Assembly (NCBI RefSeq): GCF_000002875.2 | Contig: NC_009416.2 | Span: 1,123,501 to 1,187,500, forward strand | Direction: 5' to 3' | From: Leishmania infantum JPCM5 | Taxonomy: Eukaryota > Euglenozoa > Kinetoplastea > Trypanosomatida > Trypanosomatidae | DNA: 64,000 bases | In this document: positions 30,560 through 40,846 of the stretch, piece by piece | How the letters are laid out: each line of letters opens with the position of its first letter | How positions within the stretch are numbered: position 1 is the stretch's first letter | Made by a program: the position numbers and the translations under genes | Notes under the pieces: generated by a model | What the model saw: the letters and a program-made list of their open reading frames with translations, nothing else | What the model was told of the DNA's origin: nothing | The model's database searches: none

Positions 30560-32743
30560 TTAGTCGGTGGAGCGCTTGAAAGTCTTCTTACGTTGCACCT
30601 TGTCGCCTGTGTGCACGGGCAGCGTGTAATTGTCTTGGTCTCCCTCCGCCATTTTCTTTTCGCGAACGGCGAACAAAATGCCGAGAAGCCCTACCAGCAA
30701 AAGCATCAGGGCGGCAATAGTTTCGGACGACGCCCGAGAGCTCCCCACATAGCCGAAAATGTGGTACTTCGACACTATAATGAGGTCGTTTGTGCCGTCG
30801 CCGTTGAAGTCCACTACGAGCACCGGCGCCACCGGCGGCTCCGTCAACGAAACGGAGCGAGTTACCTTGCCGTTCTTGGTCTTGATGATGGAGAACTCAG
30901 CGTCGCCCACTGCGAGAACGTAGGTGTCGACGCGGCGGAAGTACTCCTTTCCTCCACCGACGAACGTCACGTCGGTTTCGCGGTTCTTCTGCATGAGCGA
31001 GTACGGCACCATTTGCGGGAACGGCTTCACGTCCCTATTCACGTGATAGCGGCTCTTCCTTATCTCCGCCATGTCGTCAGATGGAGATGGGGCGAAGCGT
31101 GCGCCTGTTTGAGCGCGCCACAGCACCCTCCTCCGCGATGGGTCAATGCAGGTTACGAGGCCGGTGTCAATCATGAATGCAGCGTAGCGTTCTACCTGCT
31201 GTAGACCGGCTCCCATGTTCTGCTGGACCTGCAGAATCAGAGGCGGAGTTGCGCGCGTCATGGAGGAGACAACGTTGCGGCTTCCCAGAAGCTCCAGTGT
31301 GTTGAGCGCGCGCGGCGCCTCCTCGCCGCGGATGTCACCGTCAACGAAGTGATGAATGAGGTCGAGGTTGCCGAAGAGGCCCTGCGTATTGCACACGGTG
31401 GCGTTGAAAAGTTCATCTGCAGACGACGGCGCCCCGGCCTCGATTATGCCGAGGCAGTCATACGTCAGGTCAATCCCGCGCTTGGCGTACACGACGGAGC
31501 GGGGGCCTATCTGGGTGCTGACAGACTCGAGCACCAAATCGTCGTTGATGTCATCGTAGCACGTTCCACCAGCCTTCAGCGGCATTACGCTTGTCACCGT
31601 ACTTCCCGTGTACATGTGGACCACCTCTACGCCCTGCTCGCCGTGAAACACAAACACGTTCGACGGGCGACGGCGCCGCCGCGTTGCATTTTTGGCGGGA
31701 TAGGCGTGAGTGGATTGCCTTAATGACAGTGCCAACGCCGACAGCTTGTCTCCCAGGTTGCCTCCATCGTCTGTCTCCATATGCACCACCCGGTCGTTGT
31801 ACCGAAATGTAGCCCGTCGCTCTGCCTTACCTCTACTAGAGCGCGCCTTCCGCTTCCCCTTCGCTCGATAGAAAACCTGCGGGTACAACTGCGCATCCCA
31901 CACGTGGGCGTAGCGATGCGGCATGGAAGCCATCACAGACTCACGGAATGTGGTCCACGGCTGCTCGTACTTCCTCCCTAGCAAGTAATCGTGCTGATTG
32001 ATGCCACCCTTGGCTGCACCCTCACGGTCAAGCAAGCGCAACTCTGTAACGCCGTTGTCTGTCTGTGTCCCGTTGTTGTTTGCCTCGCGCACCACGTCGT
32101 CCATTTCGTTGCCCCCGTCAGAGAAGTACGCCCAGCGCCGCGCGCCTGTCTTGGCGTCAAACGCGGAGTACATCATCATCTCTACACCTGACGCATCCAC
32201 AACTTTGGCAGCCACCGCAATCATGCCGACATCTTCAGCCCAATTGCGCTCTGGGACAATAGAGATGGAGGCGTGAGTAAGCTCGCTCCAGTACCGAGGC
32301 GCCACGAGCTGGGACTTCCACAGAACACTGGGCGAGGGGGTGTGGATAGAAACCGCTATGAGCTGATAGTCTTCCGTGACGACAGCACACAGCATAATGC
32401 TACTGTTCAGCTCCGTGTAGCCGGCGCCGATACCGACGATAGGGGTGTACACATTGAGCTCCGCAGAGGGGTTGAGGCGCACAAAACTGTCATCGATGCG
32501 TCGGCGCGCGTAGTAGGTGTTGTAGATGTTCAGGTAACCAACACTGGTAGAACTCAGGAGAACGCGGGACCCTGAGCCGTCTGGGTCCACCAGAATCGGC
32601 TTCGGCATGATCACCTCCGTGAGCTCATTGTCCAAGATGGGAATCATAAACCCCCGCTGAAAGTTGAGCGAGCCTTCCTGTGACCAGCAGATGATGCTGC
32701 ACACAAAGGCGACGCCGATAATGACGATGTCTCGGATTCTCAT
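30560..32743 (-). CDS. FG-GAP repeat membrane protein (integrin-alpha-like / DEX1-like)
   Basis: 727 aa from the ATG at 32743. The open frame runs 96 codons further upstream, but from a GTG and with UTR-like composition. The start chosen gives a clean signal sequence or anchor (RIRDIVIIGVAFVCSIICW). Three calcium-binding-type FG-GAP loops are visible: VDPDGSGSRVLLSS (~residue 50), YDDINDDLVLESVS (~400) and VDFNGDGTNDLIIVS (~645). Between them are beta-rich segments typical of a propeller, plus a basic insert at residues ~265-330. A single transmembrane helix (about residues 658-680) precedes a 45-residue Lys/Arg-rich cytosolic tail. The predicted topology is a large lumenal or extracellular domain with a short tail. 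Similar proteins have been labelled 'integrin alpha-like' in trypanosomatids; ligand and role are unknown. Confidence 0.82.
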   Translation of the reverse strand: MRIRDIVIIGVAFVCSIICWSQEGSLNFQRGFMIPILDNELTEVIMPKPILVDPDGSGSRVLLSSTSVGYLNIYNTYYARRRIDDSFVRLNPSAELNVYTPIVGIGAGYTELNSSIMLCAVVTEDYQLIAVSIHTPSPSVLWKSQLVAPRYWSELTHASISIVPERNWAEDVGMIAVAAKVVDASGVEMMMYSAFDAKTGARRWAYFSDGGNEMDDVVREANNNGTQTDNGVTELRLLDREGAAKGGINQHDYLLGRKYEQPWTTFRESVMASMPHRYAHVWDAQLYPQVFYRAKGKRKARSSRGKAERRATFRYNDRVVHMETDDGGNLGDKLSALALSLRQSTHAYPAKNATRRRRRPSNVFVFHGEQGVEVVHMYTGSTVTSVMPLKAGGTCYDDINDDLVLESVSTQIGPRSVVYAKRGIDLTYDCLGIIEAGAPSSADELFNATVCNTQGLFGNLDLIHHFVDGDIRGEEAPRALNTLELLGSRNVVSSMTRATPPLILQVQQNMGAGLQQVERYAAFMIDTGLVTCIDPSRRRVLWRAQTGARFAPSPSDDMAEIRKSRYHVNRDVKPFPQMVPYSLMQKNRETDVTFVGGGKEYFRRVDTYVLAVGDAEFSIIKTKNGKVTRSVSLTEPPVAPVLVVDFNGDGTNDLIIVSKYHIFGYVGSSRASSETIAALMLLLVGLLGILFAVREKKMAEGDQDNYTLPVHTGDKVQRKKTFKRSTD

Positions 32744-33340
32744 TGTTTGTTGGATCAGAAACCAGTCAAGGAGAAAAATGAGATGGAAAAGGCAGACCGG
32801 AAACAAAGAAAGGGACTGAACTACACAAGCAAACGAGGTTCTACCACTCATGCAGCAACATGAGAAGAAGGGGGGGGGCTGGAGTCGTGGCGGTAGCAGC
32901 GCAGAGAGAAAGAGACGGCGGGAGCGGAAAGAGAGGAGAGAGTGTGAAGGCATCCAAAATTGAAAGCTGTGAGCGATGTGCATCACAAAGAGAGAAACAG
33001 AGGCAGAATAGCTCAGGGGCTCCCATAGCACGAATTCGCTCTGAGGTGCGCCGCACGTTCGTTACTGAACAGACGTACGACTGGAAAAAAGAGAAAAGCC
33101 GCATGACCACGAGGCCAGTGAGTCTTCCATCTGAAAGAGTAGATGCCGTGTGGCAGGCACCATTAAAGCGTGATTCCTCTTCCTTGTGTGTGTGTGTGTG
33201 TATCTTCGCGTTTGTGGGGAGAAGAGCTGAAGCATATCAGTGCATCTATGAAAGCCTCAGAGCAAACCCTGCACACGCACAGAGACACGCATACACGCAC
33301 GCTCAAGGGGGAATGAAGTGAGACAGATGCCATTCGCGCC
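32744..33340. other. Intergenic region with probable splice-signal tract
   Basis: 597 bp between two minus-strand genes. The plus-strand purine stretch at 32,870-32,945, with a G9 run near 32,870, reads as a long pyrimidine tract on the coding strand. It probably directs trans-splicing of the FG-GAP mRNA. A (GT)n run lies at 33,185-33,201. Confidence 0.6.
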
Positions 33341-35257
33341 TCAAGGATACACGCGCACATAGCCGTTGTGCCGCTTTGCTTTCAGGTTCATCGTACCCGG
33401 AAAGTACGGGGCCACAGCCAGCTCAATTGTATCCTTCACCAGCGCAGGCTTCAGGCGGTCAGGGCCGCCCGGCGCGCCGTTGATCTCCAGGAGCCACACT
33501 TTGAGGTTCTCGTCGATGAGAAAATCGTATCCGAAGACTTGAAAGGTATGGGTAGGGGGGATGGCCGGCTCATCTGGCACGTGCGACCGTGCGGCCAGCA
33601 GCGAGTCGCGAATGATAAAGTGGATCTGCGGCATGATGTGATTGTCGAGCGTGATCGTGGTTGGCTCATCATGGACGCTGACGAGGCGTGGGGCAGTTGT
33701 ACTGTCGCTGCGGTTCGCCTCGCGAATCGGGTACAGGGACTCCCGCGAATCGTTCGAGTACCTTGTCGGGTAAGGAACGTCGCCGCGGTTCGGCTCCTGT
33801 GGCCGCGGACTGCAGAGAGGGGTGTACTTTTCCTGCTTCAGCTTTGCAGCTCTCACCGTTCCCTTGTAGCGAATGAGTCCATCCAAGTGCTCCCGCCACA
33901 GCTCGTTGCTCTCCTCGTACAACGAGTACATCTTGCTCGTTTCCTGCACGCAATGATTTGTGATGTGCGCCAGCCGACCCGTGGGAGTCTTGGACGTGGC
34001 GCTTTCGCGATTGTATGGCACGCTGCTGGTGCGCATCACCAACTCCTCGTGCACGTAGATCTCGTACATATCGCGAAGGAGCAAAGCCCAGCACCGGATG
34101 TCGAACTTGCGCTTGTGGTAAAGGAGAGGGCGATCTACGTACTGCTGCGCTATCCAAGGTTGACTGCCGTGTTGGCTGTCGATAAAGCGCAGCAGCTTCA
34201 GAATTCCCCGGTAGTCACCGCGAAAAATCTCGATGTTGTCGCCGTGGCAGCCGGCGGAGCTCTTCGCGATCCACAAGCACGGCTCGTCCCCCTCGTGAGG
34301 TAGCCGCATACCGCCCTTTACTGTTGCTAGCAACTGCTGCCGCTCGTCACGGCTTGACTGGCACGGTGTCAGCTTAAAGGACATAGGAAGATAGTTGCCA
34401 AGCGTATTCCAGTTGTAGTTGTGGTGCTTTAGCAGCGCCGTCACCATTGAACTCTTCAATGTAATGCTTCGCGTGTTCTCCACAAAGTCCACCACGCGCA
34501 CCTCGCCGTCATCGCCACTGCCCATCGGCATCCGGAGTCCCGGGGACGTGTAGGAGCGCGAACCGTAGGCGGTGCGCCTCGCGTTGGTGCCCTCGCCGAG
34601 GCAGCTCCGGTACCGCTTCGACATGAAGCGTCGGGTTGCAATTACCCGCTCGCACGGCATCTTCTCTCCAAGGAGCAGGTGCATGTTCGTGTCAGACAAA
34701 TCTTTTTGCGTTTCAGAGACGACGAGGGCTTTCGTGACAGAGCACTGGCGGACGGATAGGTGCGACCAACGGCCGGTCGCCAGAAGCTGCTTCGCCATCT
34801 CCTCATAGATAGAGCCGCAGTGCCGCATTGTTCCCACCACGTATTTGCACCGCTTCTCCGTGCACGTAGCAGACTTGATTCGTTTTAAAGGTGCGGTGGC
34901 TGCACGCTCGCGCGCAGAGGTGATGCGCAGAGATGAGCTCCAGACGGCACCGCCTGTCAAACTTGACGAACGGCCCACCTTGGACTCGTGCTGCGTTGTC
35001 GGTGAGGATGAAGATGCGGTGCCGGCGTACACAAGACTGCGACGGGCACTGCTCAAGGACGGCCCGTTGGATGCACCCCTCCCGCTCGTCGCAGAGTACG
35101 GCGACGTTGCCAGCTGCACATCCCTTTCCGCTTCCTTTTTCCCGTAGGCAAGGGGAGTCATTTTTCCAGAGGGCACCGTCGAATATCGCGCGTTCAGCTT
35201 GGGAGCAGTGGAAGCTGTCGCTCTAGTGTTGCGTCTCTCGCTGACAGACGCACTCAT
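33341..35257 (-). CDS. Tubulin-tyrosine ligase (TTL) family protein
   Basis: 638 aa. TTL adds the C-terminal tyrosine back onto detyrosinated alpha-tubulin using ATP. The first ~240 residues are Ser/Thr/Arg-rich with little conservation expected. The ATP-grasp core follows: LWIAKSSAGCHGDNIEIF (~residue 330), PWIAQQYVDRPLLYHKRKFD (~375), a HITNHCVQE block (~430) and VWLLEINGAPGG (~590). The KSSAG..G..I motif, the KFDIR motif, LTNHCIQ-like sequence and the E-x-NGAP ending are all features of canonical TTL rather than polyglutamylases, which end in NxxPS. A ~75-residue Ser/Arg-rich insert interrupts the C-terminal half at ~residues 470-545. Activity itself is inferred. Confidence 0.9.
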   Translation of the reverse strand: MSASVSERRNTRATASTAPKLNARYSTVPSGKMTPLAYGKKEAERDVQLATSPYSATSGRGASNGPSLSSARRSLVYAGTASSSSPTTQHESKVGRSSSLTGGAVWSSSLRITSARERAATAPLKRIKSATCTEKRCKYVVGTMRHCGSIYEEMAKQLLATGRWSHLSVRQCSVTKALVVSETQKDLSDTNMHLLLGEKMPCERVIATRRFMSKRYRSCLGEGTNARRTAYGSRSYTSPGLRMPMGSGDDGEVRVVDFVENTRSITLKSSMVTALLKHHNYNWNTLGNYLPMSFKLTPCQSSRDERQQLLATVKGGMRLPHEGDEPCLWIAKSSAGCHGDNIEIFRGDYRGILKLLRFIDSQHGSQPWIAQQYVDRPLLYHKRKFDIRCWALLLRDMYEIYVHEELVMRTSSVPYNRESATSKTPTGRLAHITNHCVQETSKMYSLYEESNELWREHLDGLIRYKGTVRAAKLKQEKYTPLCSPRPQEPNRGDVPYPTRYSNDSRESLYPIREANRSDSTTAPRLVSVHDEPTTITLDNHIMPQIHFIIRDSLLAARSHVPDEPAIPPTHTFQVFGYDFLIDENLKVWLLEINGAPGGPDRLKPALVKDTIELAVAPYFPGTMNLKAKRHNGYVRVYP

Positions 35258-36564
35258 TTTCGTATGGTCTTCTATAATCTACTCTTTAATCTTAAGATAG
35301 AAACCGCTTTTTTTCTATTGTTCTCTCTATTTGCTCGTTTTCCTTTTCCTGTCGTGCTGGATGCTGCTCAGACTTTTTTGTCGAGCAAAAGGGAAAGGTG
35401 TTATTCTTACAGATGTGGAGAGCTGCTACAGATGAGTAAGGAGGAGTTGCACGACTGCCTGTCGACGTGTCTCTTTCAGACAAGGCGAATGAAAAAAAAA
35501 GAAGCCACAACCAGATTAGAAAAAGGTGTTATATCAATGGAGAGGGAACGCAGATTCAAGATCCGGACAAACACAAGCTCGAAAGGAAACCAAGACAGCA
35601 GTCACAGCCCGGAGGAAGAAGGCGAAAACGCAAAAGCAAATCAACAAGCCGTTGAAGAGAAGGCAGCACGGAGCGGCGGGGCGCTGCTAATTACCTCTTG
35701 GTAGCTTGTATGGTGCAACGAGGAATCCTGTAGGAATTATGGTGTCTAGCAGTGTGGAATCATCAAGAGACGGAAGGAGACACGGGGAAAAATGGAGCTC
35801 TGAAGAGGCAAGGGGTGAAATGAGAACAAGACACGGAAAAGGAGACGCGCAGCAAAAGGCAGAGAAGTCCGACAAGACGACCAAAGAGGAAAAAAACGCC
35901 CAGTCCCAGTTCAGAGAGAAATAAGAAAGACGAGGAGGAAGAGAAGGGGACACTTTGGCAGATGATGCGAATCAACGTGCCCAGGAAAGAGGAAAAGCAA
36001 AAGAGAGACGAGAGCGCAGATATAGAGAGAGAAGAAGGGGGATTTCAGAGCAGTGGGCGAAGAAGAATCATTCTCTGACAGATGAAGACAAGAGCAAAAG
36101 CGAGGCGTGAAGTGCTCACAGATGCTCTGCTGCAGTTGCTGTTAGGATTCCCAGACATAGCATACGAGGAAAAGTAAACAAACAAGGGTGAAGACTGCTG
36201 CGCTGAAAGGAGGATCCTGCTCGCCAGATGAACGGCGGAGAAGCAGAAGGATTAACGGCAGTGTCTGCCAGGTCAGCAGCACCGCATTGGTCAATTCCCA
36301 CTGCCGTGGCAGCCACGCCTTGCTTCCATATAAGTAGTCCGGAGTTGATTGATTTCTTCTTTATGCACTTCTCTATCAGTGTCCATCTATATCTATAGTA
36401 CCGAAAACGAAAAAGCATTTAATACAGCGCTTCACGCGCGAAGCCGCTACGTTTGCGAGAGCAGCTCAGTATGCACATACGAGCGAGAAAACAAAAAGCG
36501 AAAACGCGCCAAACGGACTCTCCAATACGCATGCTTTTCTTCAGCCCACACGCTTGCAGTGCTC
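35258..36564. other. Intergenic region, no gene seen
   Basis: 1.3 kb between the TTL gene and the next minus-strand gene. It is strongly purine-rich on the plus strand from 35,480 to 36,110, with no protein-like frame. Confidence 0.6.
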
Positions 36565-38379
36565 TTACATTGTCAGCCCCTGTGGTCGCGTGTACACCGA
36601 GGAGAGACCAATCACGCGCACCGGGTCGGTGGTGTGCTGCGAGTTGTAGAGCCTTGTGCCCGTCTTGTCGCGCTTGCGGCTAGTGGGAAACGAAAGGAGC
36701 GTAGACCCTGGTCTCGGCTCAAAGCCGGACATTAGACACTCGTTCACCGAGACCCACAGAGGGACGTCGCGCTTTAGCGAAGAAAGGTAGTCTTGCCGCT
36801 GTTTGCCCAGCACGGCGCGCCACTTAGTATCCAGCATGAAGTGCACTTTCTTGCTTGCTTTGGGGAACAAGGATAGGATCTCCTCAGGCTTGGCAAAATC
36901 GTCGATGTTGTAAAAGCCATCTACGGCCTCCTCGTCGGGGTTTGCATCTGCCGCGGCAGCGCCGATGAGAACATAGTGCTTTTTGCGCGCCGCAGCGATA
37001 CGCACTCCCATGCGCTCCGCAGCGGACTCTGTTACCCAGATGGGACTGGAGAGCTTGTTCTTCAGCGCAAACGTGCGAAGAATGCTCTCGTCCCTGGGCC
37101 CAAGAAGCCGCCCTTTAAGGATGGCGATGGGACGCACAGACGGCATCATCAGATACGGCTTCGTCATGCAGGCGGCGTTGTAGTAGCGACGGCGCGTCGC
37201 GTCCTCGGCGAAGAAGAAGGGAAACGTTTTCCCTTGAACCACTAGGTCATCCTTTTGATTCCCTTCCTTCGATTTGGTAGCAGCAAGAGCAGCGGTTTCC
37301 AGAGCAGACGCGCAGAATGGAGTCTTGCAGCCCGTCAGCCGGGTCACGACCGATGAGTACTGCGGCTTCTGCAGTCTGAGATCCTTCAGATTCACAAAGT
37401 GGAAAGGGTATTCCTTATCGTTCACGGCAGCCATGTTCCGCACAAGCACACGCGACCGCGTCGCTTCCCACCCGTTCACGTTGTAGATGAAGAAAATGTC
37501 GTGGCCGAAAGCGTCTGGACGCTGCTTCTTGAGCTCGCTGAGCAGCTCTTGCTTGCACTTTGGCGGCAAAACCGAAAGAGAAACAATCATCCCTGTCATG
37601 TTCGGCGCCGACACTGCCTGCTTCTCCGCGTTTGCCTTGAGTTCTAGATTTAGGTACTTCATCTGAGCCTCTGCGATCCACATTGGTGACGTGTAACCGC
37701 GAAGGATGCCGACTCCGAGAAGAATATCGTGCGCAGGCTGGCCGAGCCGCTTCCCGGTCGCTGCGTTTAGTGCCACGCCTTTCTGAGGCTCCCCCTTGTA
37801 TGGGTCGTCAAGCTGGTCAGAGTTGAAGACAGCCACTGAGCTCGCGGAGCGGATGTCGATCACGTCTTTTTTGTTGTACCTCAACTCGAGTTCCTTGGCC
37901 ACATTCACATCAATAAACAGAGCGCGCTCTTCCTCCGCTGCATTCAGAAGCCGGATTAGTCGATCCGCCGTAACTGCTTTCCACTTCTTCCGCTCTGACA
38001 GGATGCCGACGCCGGAGCCGAAGAACGGTGGATGCTCATCGAGCACATTCCTCTGGTCCTTCTTAGCGAGCACCTTCAAAGGGATGACCTTTTCAACGTT
38101 TAGGTGAATCACCGCTGGCTTCTGCCCCGGAAGAACTACGGCGTTGCACGAGCGCCTCGATTGCGGCTGGGTCACCCAGAAGCGACTTGAGTACAGTTTG
38201 TTCTTTGAGACACTTCGGAGCACTGCTTGGCACTGTTTGGAAAAGGCATCGTTTGTCACCGTGGACAACATCGTTACGTCGTTGAGCAATGTGGCTGGTA
38301 ACTTCTTAGTAGCAGGATCCACCTTGACAGGGCGAATGAGGGGGATGGTGCGTACCAACAGTAGCTGCCTCGCCTTCAT
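36565..38379 (-). CDS. Conserved repeat protein, possibly mitochondrial (Tc-38/RBP38-like)
   Basis: 604 aa. The N-terminus (MKARQLLLVRTIPLIRPVKV) is basic, hydrophobic and free of acidic residues, as expected for a mitochondrial presequence. A short motif of the form (S/T)(S/T)(P/R)xW(V/I)(T/A)(E/Q) recurs at intervals: SSRFWVTQ (~residue 63), TSPMWIAE (~235), SSPIWVTE (~455), and a weaker DVPLWVSV (~540). Each is preceded by a 'G(I/V)L'- or 'R.FALKNK'-like stretch, suggesting three or four copies of a ~150-residue domain. I recall a similar repeat in the kinetoplast-associated nucleic-acid-binding protein Tc-38/RBP38, but this is a weak recollection and the function should be treated as unknown. 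A long (AC)n tract on the coding strand sits 12 bp ahead of the ATG. Confidence 0.6.
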   Translation of the reverse strand: MKARQLLLVRTIPLIRPVKVDPATKKLPATLLNDVTMLSTVTNDAFSKQCQAVLRSVSKNKLYSSRFWVTQPQSRRSCNAVVLPGQKPAVIHLNVEKVIPLKVLAKKDQRNVLDEHPPFFGSGVGILSERKKWKAVTADRLIRLLNAAEEERALFIDVNVAKELELRYNKKDVIDIRSASSVAVFNSDQLDDPYKGEPQKGVALNAATGKRLGQPAHDILLGVGILRGYTSPMWIAEAQMKYLNLELKANAEKQAVSAPNMTGMIVSLSVLPPKCKQELLSELKKQRPDAFGHDIFFIYNVNGWEATRSRVLVRNMAAVNDKEYPFHFVNLKDLRLQKPQYSSVVTRLTGCKTPFCASALETAALAATKSKEGNQKDDLVVQGKTFPFFFAEDATRRRYYNAACMTKPYLMMPSVRPIAILKGRLLGPRDESILRTFALKNKLSSPIWVTESAAERMGVRIAAARKKHYVLIGAAAADANPDEEAVDGFYNIDDFAKPEEILSLFPKASKKVHFMLDTKWRAVLGKQRQDYLSSLKRDVPLWVSVNECLMSGFEPRPGSTLLSFPTSRKRDKTGTRLYNSQHTTDPVRVIGLSSVYTRPQGLTM

Positions 38380-39343
38380 CTTGTATCTCTATGTGTGTGT
38401 GTGTGTGTGTGTGTGTCTGTGTGTGTGTTCTGGTTCTTTGTTTCTTCTAACCGGCTTTTCTGTGGTTGAACCCTTTGGTGGGCAGTATGTGTACTTGTGT
38501 GTGCGACTTGAGCCGATCTGTGAGCGGTGGTGGTCTTCGGTACCTTGGTGAGAGATGACGTATGCTCGACCCTGTCCCGAGTACCTTAGATCACCCAGTT
38601 ATAGCGGGAGGAACGATTTTTTTCTGCACCAGAGCATCCAACAAGAGGGCCAGTCACTGTCCCCTTGCCCTTTGGGAGGGGGCGGCTTTCATCCCAGTTA
38701 CTCGAGTGAGAAAGGAGAGAGAAAGGCAGAACGCAGACTACAAGGCACCGCCTCACCAGTGCACCATGAAACCGGACCTTCGAGGAGTCCAACACCCCAA
38801 GAAAAAAGCATAGCAACATCATGGCAGCAGGCAAGGAATGAATGCTACTTTCCATGAGCATCTGTTTATGTGCTGTCATCGTCAGCAGTGAGCTGTCGCC
38901 ACTATCAACAAAAAAAAGGAAAGACATCTCCCACGCACACACTTTCCATCGCGCGAGTCACTCCTTCATTCAGAAAAAAGAAGCACAGTCCGCAGAAGAA
39001 AGCAGTTGCTCTTGGTGTATTGCGGTTGTTGTTGTTTTCGCCGATCAGGAGTTATAAAAACTTTGCATAGTAAAAAAAGGAAGCCTCATAGTTACATATT
39101 GCCTTTCCTTGTATTTTGTTTTCTCTCCTGAAGCCATGGCTGCACAACGGTCTCCTCCAGAACCCACTCTCACCGCATTACATGATTCACTAGGAGTGTG
39201 AGTGAATCCGATAAAGGAATGGTGCTGGTCACCACCAGGCATCGATCAAGAAAAATAACCTATTAAGAGGCTTATGATGTGGTTTTCAGGGAAGAATTCA
39301 TTGGGGGTACAGCTACATCCTCAAAGCGTAACCGCAATCACCG
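38380..39343. other. Intergenic region, no gene seen
   Basis: 964 bp. It contains the interrupted (GT)n run at 38,392-38,428 and otherwise nothing recognisable. It should hold the 3' UTR of the downstream NDPK copy. Confidence 0.6.
38392..38428. repeat. (GT)n microsatellite next to a start codon
   Basis: About 37 bases of GT with one C interruption, equivalent to (AC)n on the coding strand. It ends 12 bp upstream of the ATG at 38379, so it probably falls in the 5' UTR. Confidence 0.92.
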
Positions 39344-39799
39344 TTACTCGTAGATCTGGGACACGGAGTGCGACGTCCAGCTCGCGATCTCATCCGCCTT
39401 GAACCAAAAGGCGATCTCGCGCTCCGCGCTCTCCACGGAGTCGGAGCCGTGGCACACGTTGCGGCCCACATCCACGGCAAAGTCGCCGCGGATCGTGCCA
39501 GGCTGTGAGTCCGCCGGGTTCGTCGCGCCGAGCAGCACGCGGCCGCTCTTCACCACGTTCTTACCCTCCCACACCATACACACGATCGGGCCAGAGGAGA
39601 AGTACTTCACAAGGGCCGGGAAGAACGGCTTGGAGGAAAGGTCCTTATAGTGACCCTGGGCCTGCTCCGTTGTCGGCTGCAGTATCTTCAAGGCGACGAG
39701 CTTGTAGCCTTTGCGCTCGAAGCGGGCGATGATCTCGCCAACGAGGCCGCGCTGCACGCCGTCCGGCTTGACGGCAATAAAGGTGCGCTCGGAGGACAT
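39344..39799 (-). CDS. NDKb: Nucleoside diphosphate kinase, copy 1 (downstream)
   Basis: 151 aa, the standard length. It transfers the gamma-phosphate from ATP to NDPs through a phosphohistidine, keeping nucleotide pools balanced; Leishmania NDKb is also reported to be secreted. Visible motifs are the N-terminal [20 protein letters not shown] block, the Kpn-loop region [15 protein letters not shown], and the active site [20 protein letters not shown] with the catalytic His. The true start is the ATG at 39799; open sequence further upstream is UTR. The coding DNA is identical to that of the copy at 40,391-40,846 except for the last base of the stop codon (TAA here). Confidence 0.97.
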   Translation of the reverse strand: MSSERTFIAVKPDGVQRGLVGEIIARFERKGYKLVALKILQPTTEQAQGHYKDLSSKPFFPALVKYFSSGPIVCMVWEGKNVVKSGRVLLGATNPADSQPGTIRGDFAVDVGRNVCHGSDSVESAEREIAFWFKADEIASWTSHSVSQIYE

Positions 39800-40390
39800 G
39801 TTTTTCTCTTGGGGGGGGGGGAGTGACGGTGGCGAAGCTGAGAGTTGAACCGTTGGGCAGTTGCTAGACGGAGAGAAGCACAAGAGGCGTAAACGAGCAG
39901 AAGGCAGACAAGGAATGGAAAGTGGATGTCGTGCAAGAAGTTCTCTGGTTGTGCGGCCCATTTGATCTTTGAGCATGCTGATTCCACCAACTGACTTCGA
40001 CGTGCACGGTGGTGCTCCCAGTGGTACAGATGGAGGCTGGAAAAGCATAGCGGCGCTCGGTGATTCATGGTGTATCTTGGCCACGCGCCGCCGCCATTCA
40101 CAAAACAGACGAAAATGGTGAGATGAAGGCACAGCAACAGGTGTCAGTGTTTCCTTTTAATATTGGTGATTGCCTATGTAGTGTGTAACACACTATTTGA
40201 CCACAAAGTGGATGTATATGACCATGCTCAAGAGGGAGAGCACAAGCGAAAAAAAGTGACGAAGGATTCTCTGGGCTTTTCGAAGAGTCCCGCAAAGCAA
40301 TGACTACAGCAAAGCGAAGAGAACGACGACGCCACAAACATTTCCTGAAATCAAGACTTAGCGTGTCTGTGTATAATCCACGAGCATCCA
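39800..40390. other. Spacer between the two NDPK genes
   Basis: 591 bp with a G11 run near 39,811-39,821 (a C-tract on the coding strand, probably part of a splice signal). It shows no obvious resemblance to the spacer upstream of copy 2, although the coding sequences on either side are identical. Confidence 0.7.
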
Positions 40391-40846
40391 CTACTCGTAG
40401 ATCTGGGACACGGAGTGCGACGTCCAGCTCGCGATCTCATCCGCCTTGAACCAAAAGGCGATCTCGCGCTCCGCGCTCTCCACGGAGTCGGAGCCGTGGC
40501 ACACGTTGCGGCCCACATCCACGGCAAAGTCGCCGCGGATCGTGCCAGGCTGTGAGTCCGCCGGGTTCGTCGCGCCGAGCAGCACGCGGCCGCTCTTCAC
40601 CACGTTCTTACCCTCCCACACCATACACACGATCGGGCCAGAGGAGAAGTACTTCACAAGGGCCGGGAAGAACGGCTTGGAGGAAAGGTCCTTATAGTGA
40701 CCCTGGGCCTGCTCCGTTGTCGGCTGCAGTATCTTCAAGGCGACGAGCTTGTAGCCTTTGCGCTCGAAGCGGGCGATGATCTCGCCAACGAGGCCGCGCT
40801 GCACGCCGTCCGGCTTGACGGCAATAAAGGTGCGCTCGGAGGACAT
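40391..40846 (-). CDS. NDKb: Nucleoside diphosphate kinase, copy 2 (upstream)
   Basis: The same 151-aa enzyme as the neighbouring copy at 39,344-39,799, with the same catalytic NVCHGSD site and no amino-acid difference. Its start is the ATG at 40846 and its stop is TAG rather than TAA. Comparing the two genes by eye, I found no silent difference in the 453 coding bases, while the leader and the 3' flank diverge at once outside the frame. Upstream is MCM7. Tandem NDPK copies may simply raise expression dose, and differing UTRs would allow stage-specific control, as is common for tandem trypanosomatid genes. Confidence 0.97.
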   Translation of the reverse strand: MSSERTFIAVKPDGVQRGLVGEIIARFERKGYKLVALKILQPTTEQAQGHYKDLSSKPFFPALVKYFSSGPIVCMVWEGKNVVKSGRVLLGATNPADSQPGTIRGDFAVDVGRNVCHGSDSVESAEREIAFWFKADEIASWTSHSVSQIYE

